Shown here one piece after another: positions 25,875 through 34,916 of a DNA stretch of 44,670 nucleotides; positions within the stretch are counted from its first letter, which is position 1; every line of letters starts with the position of its first letter. Source of the DNA: JAFNGF01 sp964567045 (GTDB lineage: Bacteria > Planctomycetota > Phycisphaerae > Sedimentisphaerales > Anaerobacaceae); assembly GCA_964567045.1 (NCBI GenBank), contig CAZMLE010000029.1, positions 1 to 44,670 of the forward strand, given 5' to 3'. A program made the position numbers and the translations under genes. The notes under the pieces are model-generated. The model was not told the DNA's origin. It saw only the letters and a list, made by a program, of their open reading frames with translations, and ran no database searches.

Positions 25875-27266
25875 ATGTTCGCTTTGCATCCACTGGTAAT
25901 TCTTGTCATTGGCATACTGACTGTCGTACTCCTGATAACTCGGCTGAAGATGAACGCCTTTATCGCGCTGATTAGCGCTGCTGTGGTGGTTAGCCTACTG
26001 GCCCCTGGGGAGCTATCTACGAAAATCAGCCGAGTGGCCGACGAATTCGGAAAAACAGCGGGCAACATCGGGATAGTAATTGCCCTGGCCGTAGTTATTG
26101 GCAGGTGCATGATGGATAGTGGAGCTGCAGATAGAATCGTTCGCGCTTTTCTTTCACTTCTGGGCGAAAAACAGGGTGCCACGGCCCTTATGGCCAGCGG
26201 CTACGTATTATCCATACCCATTTTCTTCGACACGGTGTTCTATTTGCTTTTCCCATTAGCGCGTTCGATGCACAGGCGAACGAAGAAGCATTACCTGAAA
26301 TATGCCCTGGCGATTTGTGCCGGCGGCGTCACCACCCACTGTCTTGTTCCGCCAACTCCGGGGCCGCTTGTCGCTGCTGATAATTTGGGAATCGATCTCG
26401 GAGCTATGATTCTGATAGGCGCAGCGGTTGCGCTTCCAGCCTCAATTATCGGCCTGTTCTTAGCAGGCTGGCTCGACCGCCGGATGAACATACAGATGCG
26501 ACCGCTGGGCGCCGGACTACCGGAGTCTGAACCACTGGAAGACCGGCAGTTGCCTCCTTTGTTCCTGTCACTGCTGCCGATTGCCCTGCCGGTCGTGCTG
26601 GTCTCGACCAATACGATTGTCCCCATCGTCGCCAGGGAGGCGGCTGAAGGATCACTTTTAAGCCGTGTGGCAGGAATAACTGCGGTATTGGGCAACGTAA
26701 ACCTGGCAATGCTTATCTCCACTGCAATTGCGATGTGGATGCTCAAGAGCAAACGCAGGCTGACGAACGCCCAGTTGGCGCAAATCGTTGAAGTATCCCT
26801 AATGAGCGGCGGCATAATTATTCTCATTACTGCAGCAGGTGGCGCCTTTGGCGCGATGCTAAAAGGGGCACAAATTGGCCCAGCGATCGAACAGATGTTC
26901 CAGGCCGAGGGCAGAGGGCAGGCAAGCGGCTTGATGCTGCTGCTATTGGGGGCATTTATCGCTTCAGTTATGAAGACAGCGCAGGGCTCCAGCACTGTCG
27001 CAATGATAACGGCCTCAGCAATGGTCGCAGCAATGATTCCGTCAACTAAGACCCTAAGTTATCATCCGGCCTTATTAGCGACCGCCATAGGAGGCGGCGC
27101 AATGATCTGTTCCTGGATGAATGATAGCGGGTTCTGGGTATTCGTCAAAATGGCTGGTTTGACCGAAGCAGAAGGAATTAAATCATGGACATCTTTGGTG
27201 GCTATCGTTGGCTTCGCAAGCGTGGCGCTCTCGTTCTTGGTGGCTGCCATCATGTCCATGTTGTAA
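25875..27266 (+). CDS. GntP-family sugar-acid permease
   Basis: 463 residues with about 12 hydrophobic segments, the size of GntP/gluconate:H+ symporters. Landmarks include P-P-T-P-G-P-L near residue 158, the F-F-D-T-V-F-Y segment near residue 118, G-R-C-M-M-D-S-G-A-A-D near 75, A-Q-G-S-S-T-V-A-M-I-T-A-S-A near 370 and C-S-W-M-N-D-S-G-F-W-V near 410. The family imports gluconate, glycerate or related acids with protons. Start ATG 25875 has AAAGGAAA 8 nt upstream. With the glycosidase-like gene upstream and the oxidoreductase downstream it may feed a sugar-acid catabolic route (inference). Confidence 0.9.
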   Translation: MFALHPLVILVIGILTVVLLITRLKMNAFIALISAAVVVSLLAPGELSTKISRVADEFGKTAGNIGIVIALAVVIGRCMMDSGAADRIVRAFLSLLGEKQGATALMASGYVLSIPIFFDTVFYLLFPLARSMHRRTKKHYLKYALAICAGGVTTHCLVPPTPGPLVAADNLGIDLGAMILIGAAVALPASIIGLFLAGWLDRRMNIQMRPLGAGLPESEPLEDRQLPPLFLSLLPIALPVVLVSTNTIVPIVAREAAEGSLLSRVAGITAVLGNVNLAMLISTAIAMWMLKSKRRLTNAQLAQIVEVSLMSGGIIILITAAGGAFGAMLKGAQIGPAIEQMFQAEGRGQASGLMLLLLGAFIASVMKTAQGSSTVAMITASAMVAAMIPSTKTLSYHPALLATAIGGGAMICSWMNDSGFWVFVKMAGLTEAEGIKSWTSLVAIVGFASVALSFLVAAIMSML

Positions 27267-27400
27267 CCTGCCCGTCCGGCAGGCGGGTATGCTGTCCGTG
27301 AAAAATTTGTTGCATCCAGTGTTTTTTTCACTTAGTCTGTTGATATGGCTGAATTCAAATCTTCAATAACTTTAGTAACTGTTAATGCAGGAGGTAACCA

Positions 27401-28717
27401 ATGAATCCTCAGATCAATCGTCGGACATTTCTTAAACAAAGTGCTGTAATTGGAGCGGGCGTCACGGTCCTCAAATCGGGTATTCTTAAGGCCGGCCGGT
27501 CGCCGAGTGAAAAGCTCAACATCGCTATTATCGGCGTCGGCGGGCGAGGCGGCGGCAATATGGACAGCGTCAAGGGTGAGAACATCGTCGCCCTATGCGA
27601 CTTGAATGAGAAAAATCTCGCCGCCGCCGCAAAGCAATTCCCCAACGCCAAAACCTACATCGACTGGCGAAAGTGCCTCGACCAGAAGGACATCGACGCC
27701 GTTGTTTGTTCCACGACCGATCACACACACGCCTTCGTCAACGTCTGGGCAATGAACCGCGGCAAGCACGTTTATTGTGAGAAGCCGCTTGCCAACTCGG
27801 TACACGAGGCCCGGGTCGTCCGCGAGACTTACCTGAAGAACAAACAGAAGCTGGCAACGCAGATGGGCACACAGATACACGCTTGCGACAATTACCGGCG
27901 GATGGTCGAATTGATCCGGCGCGGCGCGATAGGTACGGTGAAAGAAGCCCGCGTCTGGTGCAGCCGAACGCCCGAAGGCGGCAGCTATCTGCCCGAAGTC
28001 AAACCTGTGCCCGAACACATTCACTGGGATTTGTGGATTGGTCCGTCACCTTTCCATCCGTACAATCCTAAATACCTCGGTGGCTGCCTGGCATGGAACC
28101 CCTTCTGGGACTTCGGCAGCGGCCAGATTGGCGATATGGGAAGTCACATGATGGATATGGCGTACTGGGCGCTTGACCTGCGATTTCCCACGACGTGCGA
28201 AGCCGCTGGAACACCTGTCAACCCGGACACGTGCCCGCAGTGGCTTACGGCTGAGTGGGACCATCCCGCCAATGACTGGCGGCCGGCCGTCAAGGTCTAC
28301 TGGTATGACGGCGGGAAAAAGCCCGGCCTGCCATCGAAGGTCTTTAGCCGGGAAGAACTGTTTAAGGGGGTTCTGTTTACTGGAGATAATGGCTGGCTGC
28401 TGGCCGACTACGACTGGCGGATCCTTATGCTCAAGGGCGATATGACGCATTACAACTCGCCCAAGGCCGAGGATCTGATTCCGCCGTCGCCCGGCCACCA
28501 CGAGGAATGGATCATTGCCTGCAAGACAGGCAAGCCGACGCTCTGCAATTTCGACTATTCCGGCGCACTGATCGAGCATAACCTGTTGGCTTTGGTTGCC
28601 TATCGTGTGGGCAAGAAACTCGAATGGGCGGCTTCGAATCTGAAAGCCACCAACTGCCCGGAGGCCGACCAGTATATCCGCAAGACCTACCGCGAGGGAT
28701 GGGTGCTAAACGGTTAG
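27401..28717 (+). CDS. TAT-exported Gfo/Idh/MocA-family oxidoreductase
   Basis: 438 residues. The N-terminus N-R-R-T-F-L-K-Q-S with the hydrophobic A-V-I-G-A-G-V-T-V is a twin-arginine signal. The Rossmann domain follows with I-I-G-V-G-G-R-G-G and E-K-P-L-A-N-S-V-H-E-A, the family's conserved EKP motif. The C-terminal domain shows G-D-M-G-S-H-M-M-D-M-A-Y-W, as in the large Planctomycetota/Verrucomicrobia group of exported dehydrogenases. These use NAD(P) and act on sugars or inositols; the substrate here is unknown. AGGAGGT lies 7 nt before ATG 27401. Its end lies 4 bp from the end of the converging selenoprotein gene. Confidence 0.93.
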   Translation: MNPQINRRTFLKQSAVIGAGVTVLKSGILKAGRSPSEKLNIAIIGVGGRGGGNMDSVKGENIVALCDLNEKNLAAAAKQFPNAKTYIDWRKCLDQKDIDAVVCSTTDHTHAFVNVWAMNRGKHVYCEKPLANSVHEARVVRETYLKNKQKLATQMGTQIHACDNYRRMVELIRRGAIGTVKEARVWCSRTPEGGSYLPEVKPVPEHIHWDLWIGPSPFHPYNPKYLGGCLAWNPFWDFGSGQIGDMGSHMMDMAYWALDLRFPTTCEAAGTPVNPDTCPQWLTAEWDHPANDWRPAVKVYWYDGGKKPGLPSKVFSREELFKGVLFTGDNGWLLADYDWRILMLKGDMTHYNSPKAEDLIPPSPGHHEEWIIACKTGKPTLCNFDYSGALIEHNLLALVAYRVGKKLEWAASNLKATNCPEADQYIRKTYREGWVLNG

Positions 28718-28721
28718 GCGG

Positions 28722-30128
28722 TTACTGCGTCTTGCTCTTACGTACGGAAACAAAGATTACATAGGCGATCGCTATACATAGTACAGCGACGGCAATCGGC
28801 CAGAGATTTCGCTTTGGCGGAAGCTGCGGCTCATGCACGATAGTTGAAGTAGTTATCGTGTAAGGCTCACTTTGCAGTTGGAAGGGGCTGCCGATGTCAA
28901 CGGTCGCGATAAACGGGCCTTTCACGTTTTTAGGCTCTCGCCACGAGAGCGAACAGGTGCCGCCTCAGCCATACTCGAACGTGAAGGTGCGGTCGTATTT
29001 ACCGTCTTTGCTTTTGATTTGTACCTTCGGTGGTTGCGGGCGGGCGTTGTTGCGAGTCAGCTCTATACGCTCGTCAAGTTTGCCTCTGAACTGTTGACGG
29101 AAGTAATAATTTCCAGGCTCTCTTTGCTCTACCTGCAGAGTGCAGATTATCGGCTCACCAATCGAAAGCTCAGCCGCCTGCACCTCATTGACATCGAAAA
29201 GGCCCGCGTCAGCGAAGTACGCCCCTTGTAGCTTCCACTCGGCGTCTTTGTCATCCCGGCGCTGGATGATCCAGTGCTCGATGCGATATTTGCCAACCGG
29301 CAGCGTGCACTGGCCATTTTCTGGCTTGCGAATAAATAGCCCGTTGTCTCCACCCGCTGCCAACTCAGTGACAGATTCGGGCAGCCGAACACTGCCGAAC
29401 TTCACGCCTTCCGCCTTTGTGAATTTCACGCATGCCCCGTCGCGCGCGATCTCCGAGCTGTATAGCGTCCCGTCAGCTTCGATGTAATTGCCGACAAAAC
29501 GGGTCTCCTGGGCGTCTGTTCCGCCGATCTGGATGCGGTCGCACTGGTCAAAGTTCACGGAGCGGTCATTGAATGCGCCGTTTGCGTTGTAGTCGATGAG
29601 CATACACTGTTTCTTTTGCCCGTTCAGCGTGATGGCGCCTTCGTACCAGCCTGCTGTTCTTACGTACAGTCGTTTGCCGTCAGGACGGTCGTATAACTGA
29701 ATATTCAGGTGGTATGTGATAGGCCCGTCCTCACCTTGAAAGACAACTTTTACAGGCCCAAAGTAGGCGGAATCTTGCGAGCTGCGGTAAGCTTCTATAG
29801 CAGTCTCGTCATCCAGATGCCCGTTTCCATTTGAGTCGATGAACAATTTGTTCCTGCCATCGACCGCTATCCACAGGTAGCCGGCTTCGACCATAGGCGT
29901 CGACCATTTGGCGAAGACCTGCTCAGCGCCGGTGAACACCGGCAGCGTTACGCCTGCCGGCTTCTCGCCAACGGGGGCCAGACTCTGTAGACCAATATCC
30001 CTGACAACTGAATACGCTTCGCTAGCCGAGCGGTACTGCAGCCACTGCACCTCCTGCGCCGGAGCCACCGATGCAAGGATTGTGATAGCAACGACGGCAA
30101 CGAGCCGGATATGGGTTCTATTTTTCAT
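28722..30128 (-). CDS. Selenoprotein candidate: exported, C-terminally anchored GUGGxC-domain protein
   Basis: 468 residues if the TGA at 28965-28967 is read as selenocysteine (U388). There is a signal peptide (about 1-24). The body has calcium-loop-like I-D-S-N-G-N-G-H-L-D-D-E and I-D-Y-N-A-N-G-A-F-N-D repeats. The C-terminal domain continues through the UGA as F-E-Y-G-U-G-G-T-C-S-L-S-W-R-E-P, then G-P-F-I-A-T-V-D-I-G-S-P-F. A membrane helix at about 441-460 and a basic end follow. The frame after the UGA is open for 80 codons and supplies the only C-terminal anchor. ATG 30128 has GGAG 9 nt upstream. Hairpin 28934-28950 follows the UGA. The domain recurs in three other genes here and selA/selB lie nearby. 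If UGA were a stop the protein would lose the anchor. Reaction unknown; the U-x3-C pair suggests redox chemistry. Confidence 0.82.
28934..28950 (-). promoter_or_regulatory. Bacterial SECIS-like hairpin
   Basis: On the minus-strand RNA, GCUCUCG pairs with CGAGAGC around a UGG loop, beginning 14 nt after the UGA at 28967-28965. Two stem pairs differ from the GUACUCG/CGAGUAC form of sister genes and both changes keep pairing while changing the amino acids (Y to L, V to E). This points to selection on the RNA. Confidence 0.8.
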
Positions 30129-30284
30129 CTGTGCGGTCTCCAAAAAAGCTGAGCTACATGCAAGCGGTAGCATGTCTTAATTTATCACAACGATTAAGAC
30201 GCGAGGTTACACAAATATGTTACACGTTCTTTAGGCTTCTCGCAATCTTCTTGTCTTCGATTGAGCCTCAGTGGCCAGTTTTTT

Positions 30285-31691
30285 TCACTCGGCCTGCCGG
30301 TTCTCTGATGCGTCTTGCTGTTGCGGGGGCACGGGTCTTAGCCGCAGACACGCATAAAACCGCTCTCGGAAAAAAGAACTAGACATCGCCAAAATCATAT
30401 ATGGAAATACAAGCACGTAAACACAGACGCCAAGCACCGAACCTACCACCAAGAGTTGAAGCAGCGCTGCAGCGATGGGAATAGGAGGCCGCTGAATGAC
30501 AAGCACAATTGAAAAAACTATGAGCGCAGTGGCAAGACAGGCAGCTACAGTCCAGAAGACCAGGTACAACACGAATCGTAAACCGGTGTAGCGATTCTGG
30601 CATCGCCATGCTGTCAGCAAAAAGGCAAGCAGCATTGCCGAAGCCAACATACCCAGCAGTGTTAGGCCGCCGATGGTCCGCGGAGAAAATTCCAGCCCGA
30701 CATAGGATACGGTACCTAACAGGCCAAGCACCGCCATGATAGCGAAAGCCAGAAGAAATGTAACCAGCGGATTGCGATTGCCAAGCCTATTGGCCAGTAG
30801 CCACAATACAGTAATACCCACTGCCAGCGAATGAAATACCATGCCAAACATCTCTGCGTCTGCCGAGCCCATATGCATGGCCTTCTTGAATAGTAACCAT
30901 AAAAAATTCCCTATCAGCAAAGGCACCAGGATAAGCAGGGCTTGTGGATTACGGTTGGCCTTAATCAAAATAAATGCAAGCACCAGAGCCACCCATAGCA
31001 CCAGGCTTGGTATGCTATAATACCACCTCCAGTGGTAAAGTCGGGACATAGTTTCTTGTGGGCCAAGCTCACCAAAGTCCTGCGATGGGACAATCTTCAA
31101 CTGGCCGGCTGCTGTTAAAGGTACTCGCCACGAGTACGAGCACGTGCCGCCTCAGCCAAATTGGAATTTTCCTGACGCAAGTTGTCTGTTGGCCTTATAG
31201 ACAGTAAAAGTCGGCGGCTTGTTCCTATCTGCCTGGGTATATTTTTCTCCGCCTACGCCGAGCAGTTCGTAATTCAGCACCAGAAATCTTCCCCGCCGCT
31301 CAACTCTGACTGCCTGTTTCAGAGGAGCACCAACTTTAAGCACTGCCGGCTTATCCTCAGCAATGGTTACCCAATCGGCATCGCAGATACCCGTCGTGAT
31401 ACCGCAGGAGTATCCGCCCTGCAACCTAACTTCCTGCAGTCGATATTCGCCTACAGGCAGTTTTATGGTCTCGCCCGGCTTGTCAAACTTCTTTGTGCCG
31501 CCATCCTTTTGACGCAGAACCAGCCGCTCGATATGCTGTCCCTGCAGGTTTAATTCGCCGACCTTCTGACCTTGGTCTGGCGACGGCGGAGTGTCTTTGG
31601 CACATAGAAAGACGGACGAAAGACCAAAGTCCAAAAGGGTTCCTGCGATGAGAACGGCTACTAATATCCGAAAGCGTGTTCTTTTTCTCAT
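30285..31691 (-). CDS. Selenoprotein candidate: polytopic membrane protein with N-terminal GUGGxC domain
   Basis: 468 residues with U180 from TGA 31152-31154. The N-terminus has a signal anchor (about 7-28). A periplasmic domain has L-P-V-G-E-Y-R-L and Y-S-C-G-I-T-T-G-I-C, then G-K-F-Q-F-G-U-G-G-T-C-S-Y-S-W-R-V-P. After about 35 more residues come seven to eight membrane helices (about 220-455), then a basic tail. Conventional calling gives two unrelated pieces, a 179-residue exported protein and a 271-residue membrane protein. They are in exactly the same frame with no other stop between them. ATG 31691 has GAGG 5 nt upstream. The second piece has no ribosome site at its first ATG (31100). 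The role is unknown; fusion to a channel- or transporter-like helical bundle suggests membrane redox or sensing (inference). Confidence 0.82.
31121..31137 (-). promoter_or_regulatory. Bacterial SECIS-like hairpin
   Basis: GUACUCG-UGG-CGAGUAC on the minus-strand RNA is a perfect 7-bp stem with 3-nt loop. It starts 14 nt after the UGA (31154-31152). The loop has G at its second position, as bacterial SECIS loops require. Confidence 0.8.
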
Positions 31692-31861
31692 ATTCGCCTC
31701 ATTTGGCACAGAACCCTGAAATGGTGCGGTCTCACATGCCCGGAAATTGGCGCCTGTATTCTACATAATCCTTCGCAACCGTCAAATCCTACTTGACCAG
31801 ACGCTCGAATTTTCCTATGATTTGTCTATCGAATGTCAAATTGAGTCCGGAGCAATATACG

Positions 31862-33208
31862 ATGGCCAGATACGCTCTAAGAAATAAAGCAGGTTGTACA
31901 GTCTTGACACTGTGCTGTGTCCTTGTAATGATTTTTGCGTTCGGATGCAGAAAGAAAGAGCAACCGCAAGGCAGCAGGCGAGGGCCTTCTACCGAGACAA
32001 CAAAACCTGCGCCGGCACCGGAGCGGGTCTATCAAGCCGATACCGCAGAGAAGATTAACCTGCGGATTTTATATGCCGGTGTGCCGAACACCGATCGGGC
32101 AAAGGATTTCGTAGACTTCCTCGCCGAGCATTTTGCGCAGGTCGAAACCGCTGACTACAATACCTTCAAGGAAGAGCAATCCAGCGGTTTCGACGTCGTT
32201 ATTCTCGATTATGACGGCGTAGGCTTCAATGCTCCCCGGCTAAATATCTCCCGTCAGTACTCGTGTGCCACCATAACGATGGGGGTTCCAGGTGCTTTTA
32301 TCTGCAGCAGCCTCTCCCTTAAAACGGGGTACTTGTGAAACTGCATGGGAGATGCGGCTCATGCTGAGCTGCTTGATCACGAGGTTTACCGGAAACCTTT
32401 CAAAGTTGCGCCTGACTTTGAATTCTGGGACACGCCTGCGAACTACCGCGACCGCCATTTGGGTGACGAGAAGCTGCCCGACAAGATGAAAGTATGGCGG
32501 GTGCAGAACACCGGTAAAACTTCCGGCAGCGTTGTCGCCCGCTCTTATGGCTTCACTGACTCTCCAGACGCTGAAGTCCTGGCGCTGGGTTTTAATCATG
32601 GCAAAGAATATGGCGCTGTGGGCGTAGGCAGGCACGGCAACTTCCTACAATGGGGTTATTCGGCTCCGCCCTCAAAGATGACCGATGCAGGCAAGAAATT
32701 CTTTGTCAATTGCGTATGTTACATCAAGCGGTTCGACGGCAAAGCCCCCTTGGTCCGAACCACCTCGAGTCACCGGCTGGACGCTCTCAGGCTCGCTGCC
32801 TTGATCAACCGGATAAAGAATAAGGACTTCTTCTCCGCCACGTTCTGCTCGGACCTTATGGAAAAATACGCAACAGACCCGAACGGATTGGTGCAGTATT
32901 ACAAGAGCGATTTTGAGCTCATCTATCGAGACAAAGTATATCGCATCGATAGCGAGCTCAAGGCGCTGGGTCTGGATTCCAACCGCGGTATCGATACCCT
33001 CGAACGACTCGTTGGCCTCCTGCAGGATAAGACGCACGCGGATGCCGCCCGACAACTGCTTGCTCGTTACACGAATGAATCCTTCAGCAGCGCAGAACAA
33101 TGGCAGCAATGGCTTGAGAGCAACCGGGACAGAATCTTCTTCAGTGACGTCGGCGGCTACAAGTTCTTCGTTGCGCCCAAAGGATATCTATTGCCCGATA
33201 GTCCGTGA
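31862..33208 (+). CDS. Selenoprotein candidate: lipoprotein with amidotransferase-like fold and U-N-C motif
   Basis: 448 residues with U159 from TGA 32336-32338. The N-terminus has a hydrophobic stretch and lipobox A-F-G-C (about residues 27-30). A Rossmann-like domain follows: L-R-I-L-Y-A-G-V-P, F-D-V-V-I-L-D-Y-D, then G-V-P-G-A-F-I-C-S-S-L and K-T-G-Y-L-U-N-C-M-G-D-A-A-H. The pattern resembles ThuA/class-I glutamine-amidotransferase-like proteins (weak, by fold). The half after the UGA continues the same domain, then a helical region to residue 448. ATG 31862 has GGAG 9 nt upstream. The second half alone has no ribosome site. U-N-C could form a selenenylsulfide as in CxxC/UxC redox proteins. 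Its 3' end overlaps the convergent small selenoprotein gene by 21 bp. Confidence 0.78.
32354..32372 (+). promoter_or_regulatory. Bacterial SECIS-like hairpin
   Basis: GCGGCUCA pairs with UGAGCUGC (one G-U pair) around a UGC loop, 15 nt after the UGA at 32336-32338. The stem sequence is unrelated to the GUACUCG type but the position, length and loop with G at second position are the same. Confidence 0.72.
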
Positions 33209-33475
33209 CATCACGACGACATTGATTACTATCATGCACACATAAAAAAGTACGCAACCGCCGGCAATCGTGGTCATGATGATCGCCAGCACCTTGCGGC
33301 GGTCGGCAGCGATTCCGGCAATGCCAAATGCCAGAGCCAGCGGAAAACAGGCCATTACCAGCAGTCCTCCAAGGACTCTAATAGGACTGCCTCAGCCAGG
33401 CCGAAGTATCGTCAGAGCAACGATAGTGGCGATGGCTACGCCAAGAAAAGTTGCAGCTATTTTCCCGTAACGCAT
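33188..33475 (-). CDS. Small membrane selenoprotein candidate with G-U-G between helices
   Basis: 95 residues with U28 from TGA 33392-33394; neither half is long enough to be called as a gene. The first membrane helix spans about 5-24, followed by R-P-G-U-G-S-P-I-R. A second helix spans about 34-56, then D-R-R-K and a third helix (about 62-87). ATG 33475 has GGGAG 7 nt upstream. It ends at TAG 33188-33190, inside the 3' end of the convergent lipoprotein gene. The UGA lies at a predicted membrane boundary and hairpin 33363-33377 follows. No family is recognised. Evidence is the open frame, ribosome site, hydrophobic pattern on both sides and the hairpin; no homologue comparison is possible here. 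Confidence 0.66.
33363..33377 (-). promoter_or_regulatory. Bacterial SECIS-like hairpin
   Basis: AGUCCU-UGG-AGGACU on the minus-strand RNA is a perfect 6-bp stem with the same UGG loop and the same 14-nt distance from the UGA as in the sister genes, with a different stem sequence. Confidence 0.7.
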
Positions 33476-33698
33476 TATTCATCTCCCAAAATCATAAAAT
33501 CAACCTTTTTCGTACTGATTATATCAGCTTGTATCCATCAGCGTCAATTGAATCGCTTTCGCAAATATCTATATTAGAAGAGAGCGGTTCATCGCAAGAT
33601 AAAAGTATTGACTTTTATTATGTTAAAAGGTATGATTTTCTATGAAAGGTCGATTTATATCAACCTTTCGTTAACAATGGAAAAGGGAGGACACTCAA

Positions 33699-34877
33699 AT
33701 GTTAACAAGTAAAAACACGTTACTAATAGCGTTCATTCTCCCGGTGTTATTAACTACACCTCTTTGTAAAGCAAGCTGTAATTATCTGTTGGATGGCGAC
33801 CTAAATCGTGACTGCCGGGTGGACTTTTACGAGTTTTCGATACTGGCACTAAATTGGCTCGTGGATTGCACATCCGACCCCCAAAATCCCGCCTGCCATT
33901 GTGATATGAGATGGGTAGCCGAGCCTCCAATGTTTGTTGGCAGATACCAGTTCTGCGGCGGTGTAATTAATGGCAAAATTTACATTTTTGGGGGAAATGA
34001 CTGGGAGAGTGATAACTTGAAGTCAACAGAAGGTTATGACCCAAACACAATGCAATGGGTAAAACTTGCGGACAATAACCACAATGATGGCTTGGGCGTC
34101 GAAGAGCTCACTTCAGCCGTTGTGAATGACAAGCTCTATGTATTCGGCGGTTGGGGTGGCTTTGGTCCGTATGGAGATTACGGGGTTTTCAATTTCAATG
34201 AAATGTATAACCCTGCTAATAACAGTTGGACCACACTTCGGCGGAAACCCACGACGGTTGCCGCAGCTCCTGCTACGGTTTATAAGGACGAGATTTACCT
34301 CTTCGGCGGCTATTTTCGTGCCGAGAGTAATGCGCAGGGCGTTTATTATAAAACAGTCGAAAGCTACAAACCTTCAAATAATACGTGGCGTTTTGTTACA
34401 AACATGCCAAAGTTCCTCTCCAATATGGCCGTATCTACTATCGGTAATAAAGCATATCTATTCGGTGGATGCGAACATATCCAAGGTGCGGATACACGAC
34501 AACTTCTTGATGACATCGTCACCTACGACTTTGAAACTGGACTCTGGAATGCCACCGGTTATTCGCGTTTGCCTGTAAAAATGGCCTTTCCATATTCTGG
34601 AGCGGCTCCCGTTGTTGATGGAAAGGTATATCTGATAGGTGGAATTGAGGCCGATAGTAGCCCTCCTGGCTACAGATGGACTGATAGAATTGACATTTAC
34701 GACCCTGCAAATGATACATGGGAAAAAGGGCCTTCGTTACCCTTACCGTTGGACGACTATGTCGCTTTAGTTATTGGCTATAAGATTTCTGTCTTGGGCG
34801 GTTGTAATAATTGGTCTTTTAAGAATGGCCCGATGACTGGGGTCATTAGTTTGGACACGCATTTTTGCTCTCAGTAA
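33699..34877 (+). CDS. Exported kelch-repeat protein with dockerin-like N-terminus
   Basis: 392 residues. The signal peptide (about 1-25) is followed by one dockerin-like segment, D-G-D-L-N-R-D-C-R-V-D-F-Y-E-F. Five to six kelch repeats follow (G-K-I-Y-I-F-G-G-N, D-K-L-Y-V-F-G-G-W, D-E-I-Y-L-F-G-G-Y, N-K-A-Y-L-F-G-G-C, G-K-V-Y-L-I-G-G-I), each with a W downstream, predicting a beta propeller. It ends near a free C-S-Q. GGGAGG lies about 9 nt before ATG 33699. It is more AT-rich than its neighbours. Binding or scaffold role outside the cell is likely; no catalytic site is visible. No sign of a UGA codon inside. Confidence 0.87.
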   Translation: MLTSKNTLLIAFILPVLLTTPLCKASCNYLLDGDLNRDCRVDFYEFSILALNWLVDCTSDPQNPACHCDMRWVAEPPMFVGRYQFCGGVINGKIYIFGGNDWESDNLKSTEGYDPNTMQWVKLADNNHNDGLGVEELTSAVVNDKLYVFGGWGGFGPYGDYGVFNFNEMYNPANNSWTTLRRKPTTVAAAPATVYKDEIYLFGGYFRAESNAQGVYYKTVESYKPSNNTWRFVTNMPKFLSNMAVSTIGNKAYLFGGCEHIQGADTRQLLDDIVTYDFETGLWNATGYSRLPVKMAFPYSGAAPVVDGKVYLIGGIEADSSPPGYRWTDRIDIYDPANDTWEKGPSLPLPLDDYVALVIGYKISVLGGCNNWSFKNGPMTGVISLDTHFCSQ

Positions 34878-34916
34878 TATCCACACGTGCAGGAAATGTT
34901 CCCATTCTACGCCTCA

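Noticed and set aside
33206..33500. Further read-through of the lipoprotein past its final TGA at 33206-33208
   Set aside because: The plus-strand frame stays open to about 33500, but this is the antisense of the small membrane gene, its residues are His/Gln/Ser-rich without pattern, and no UGG-loop hairpin follows at the usual distance.
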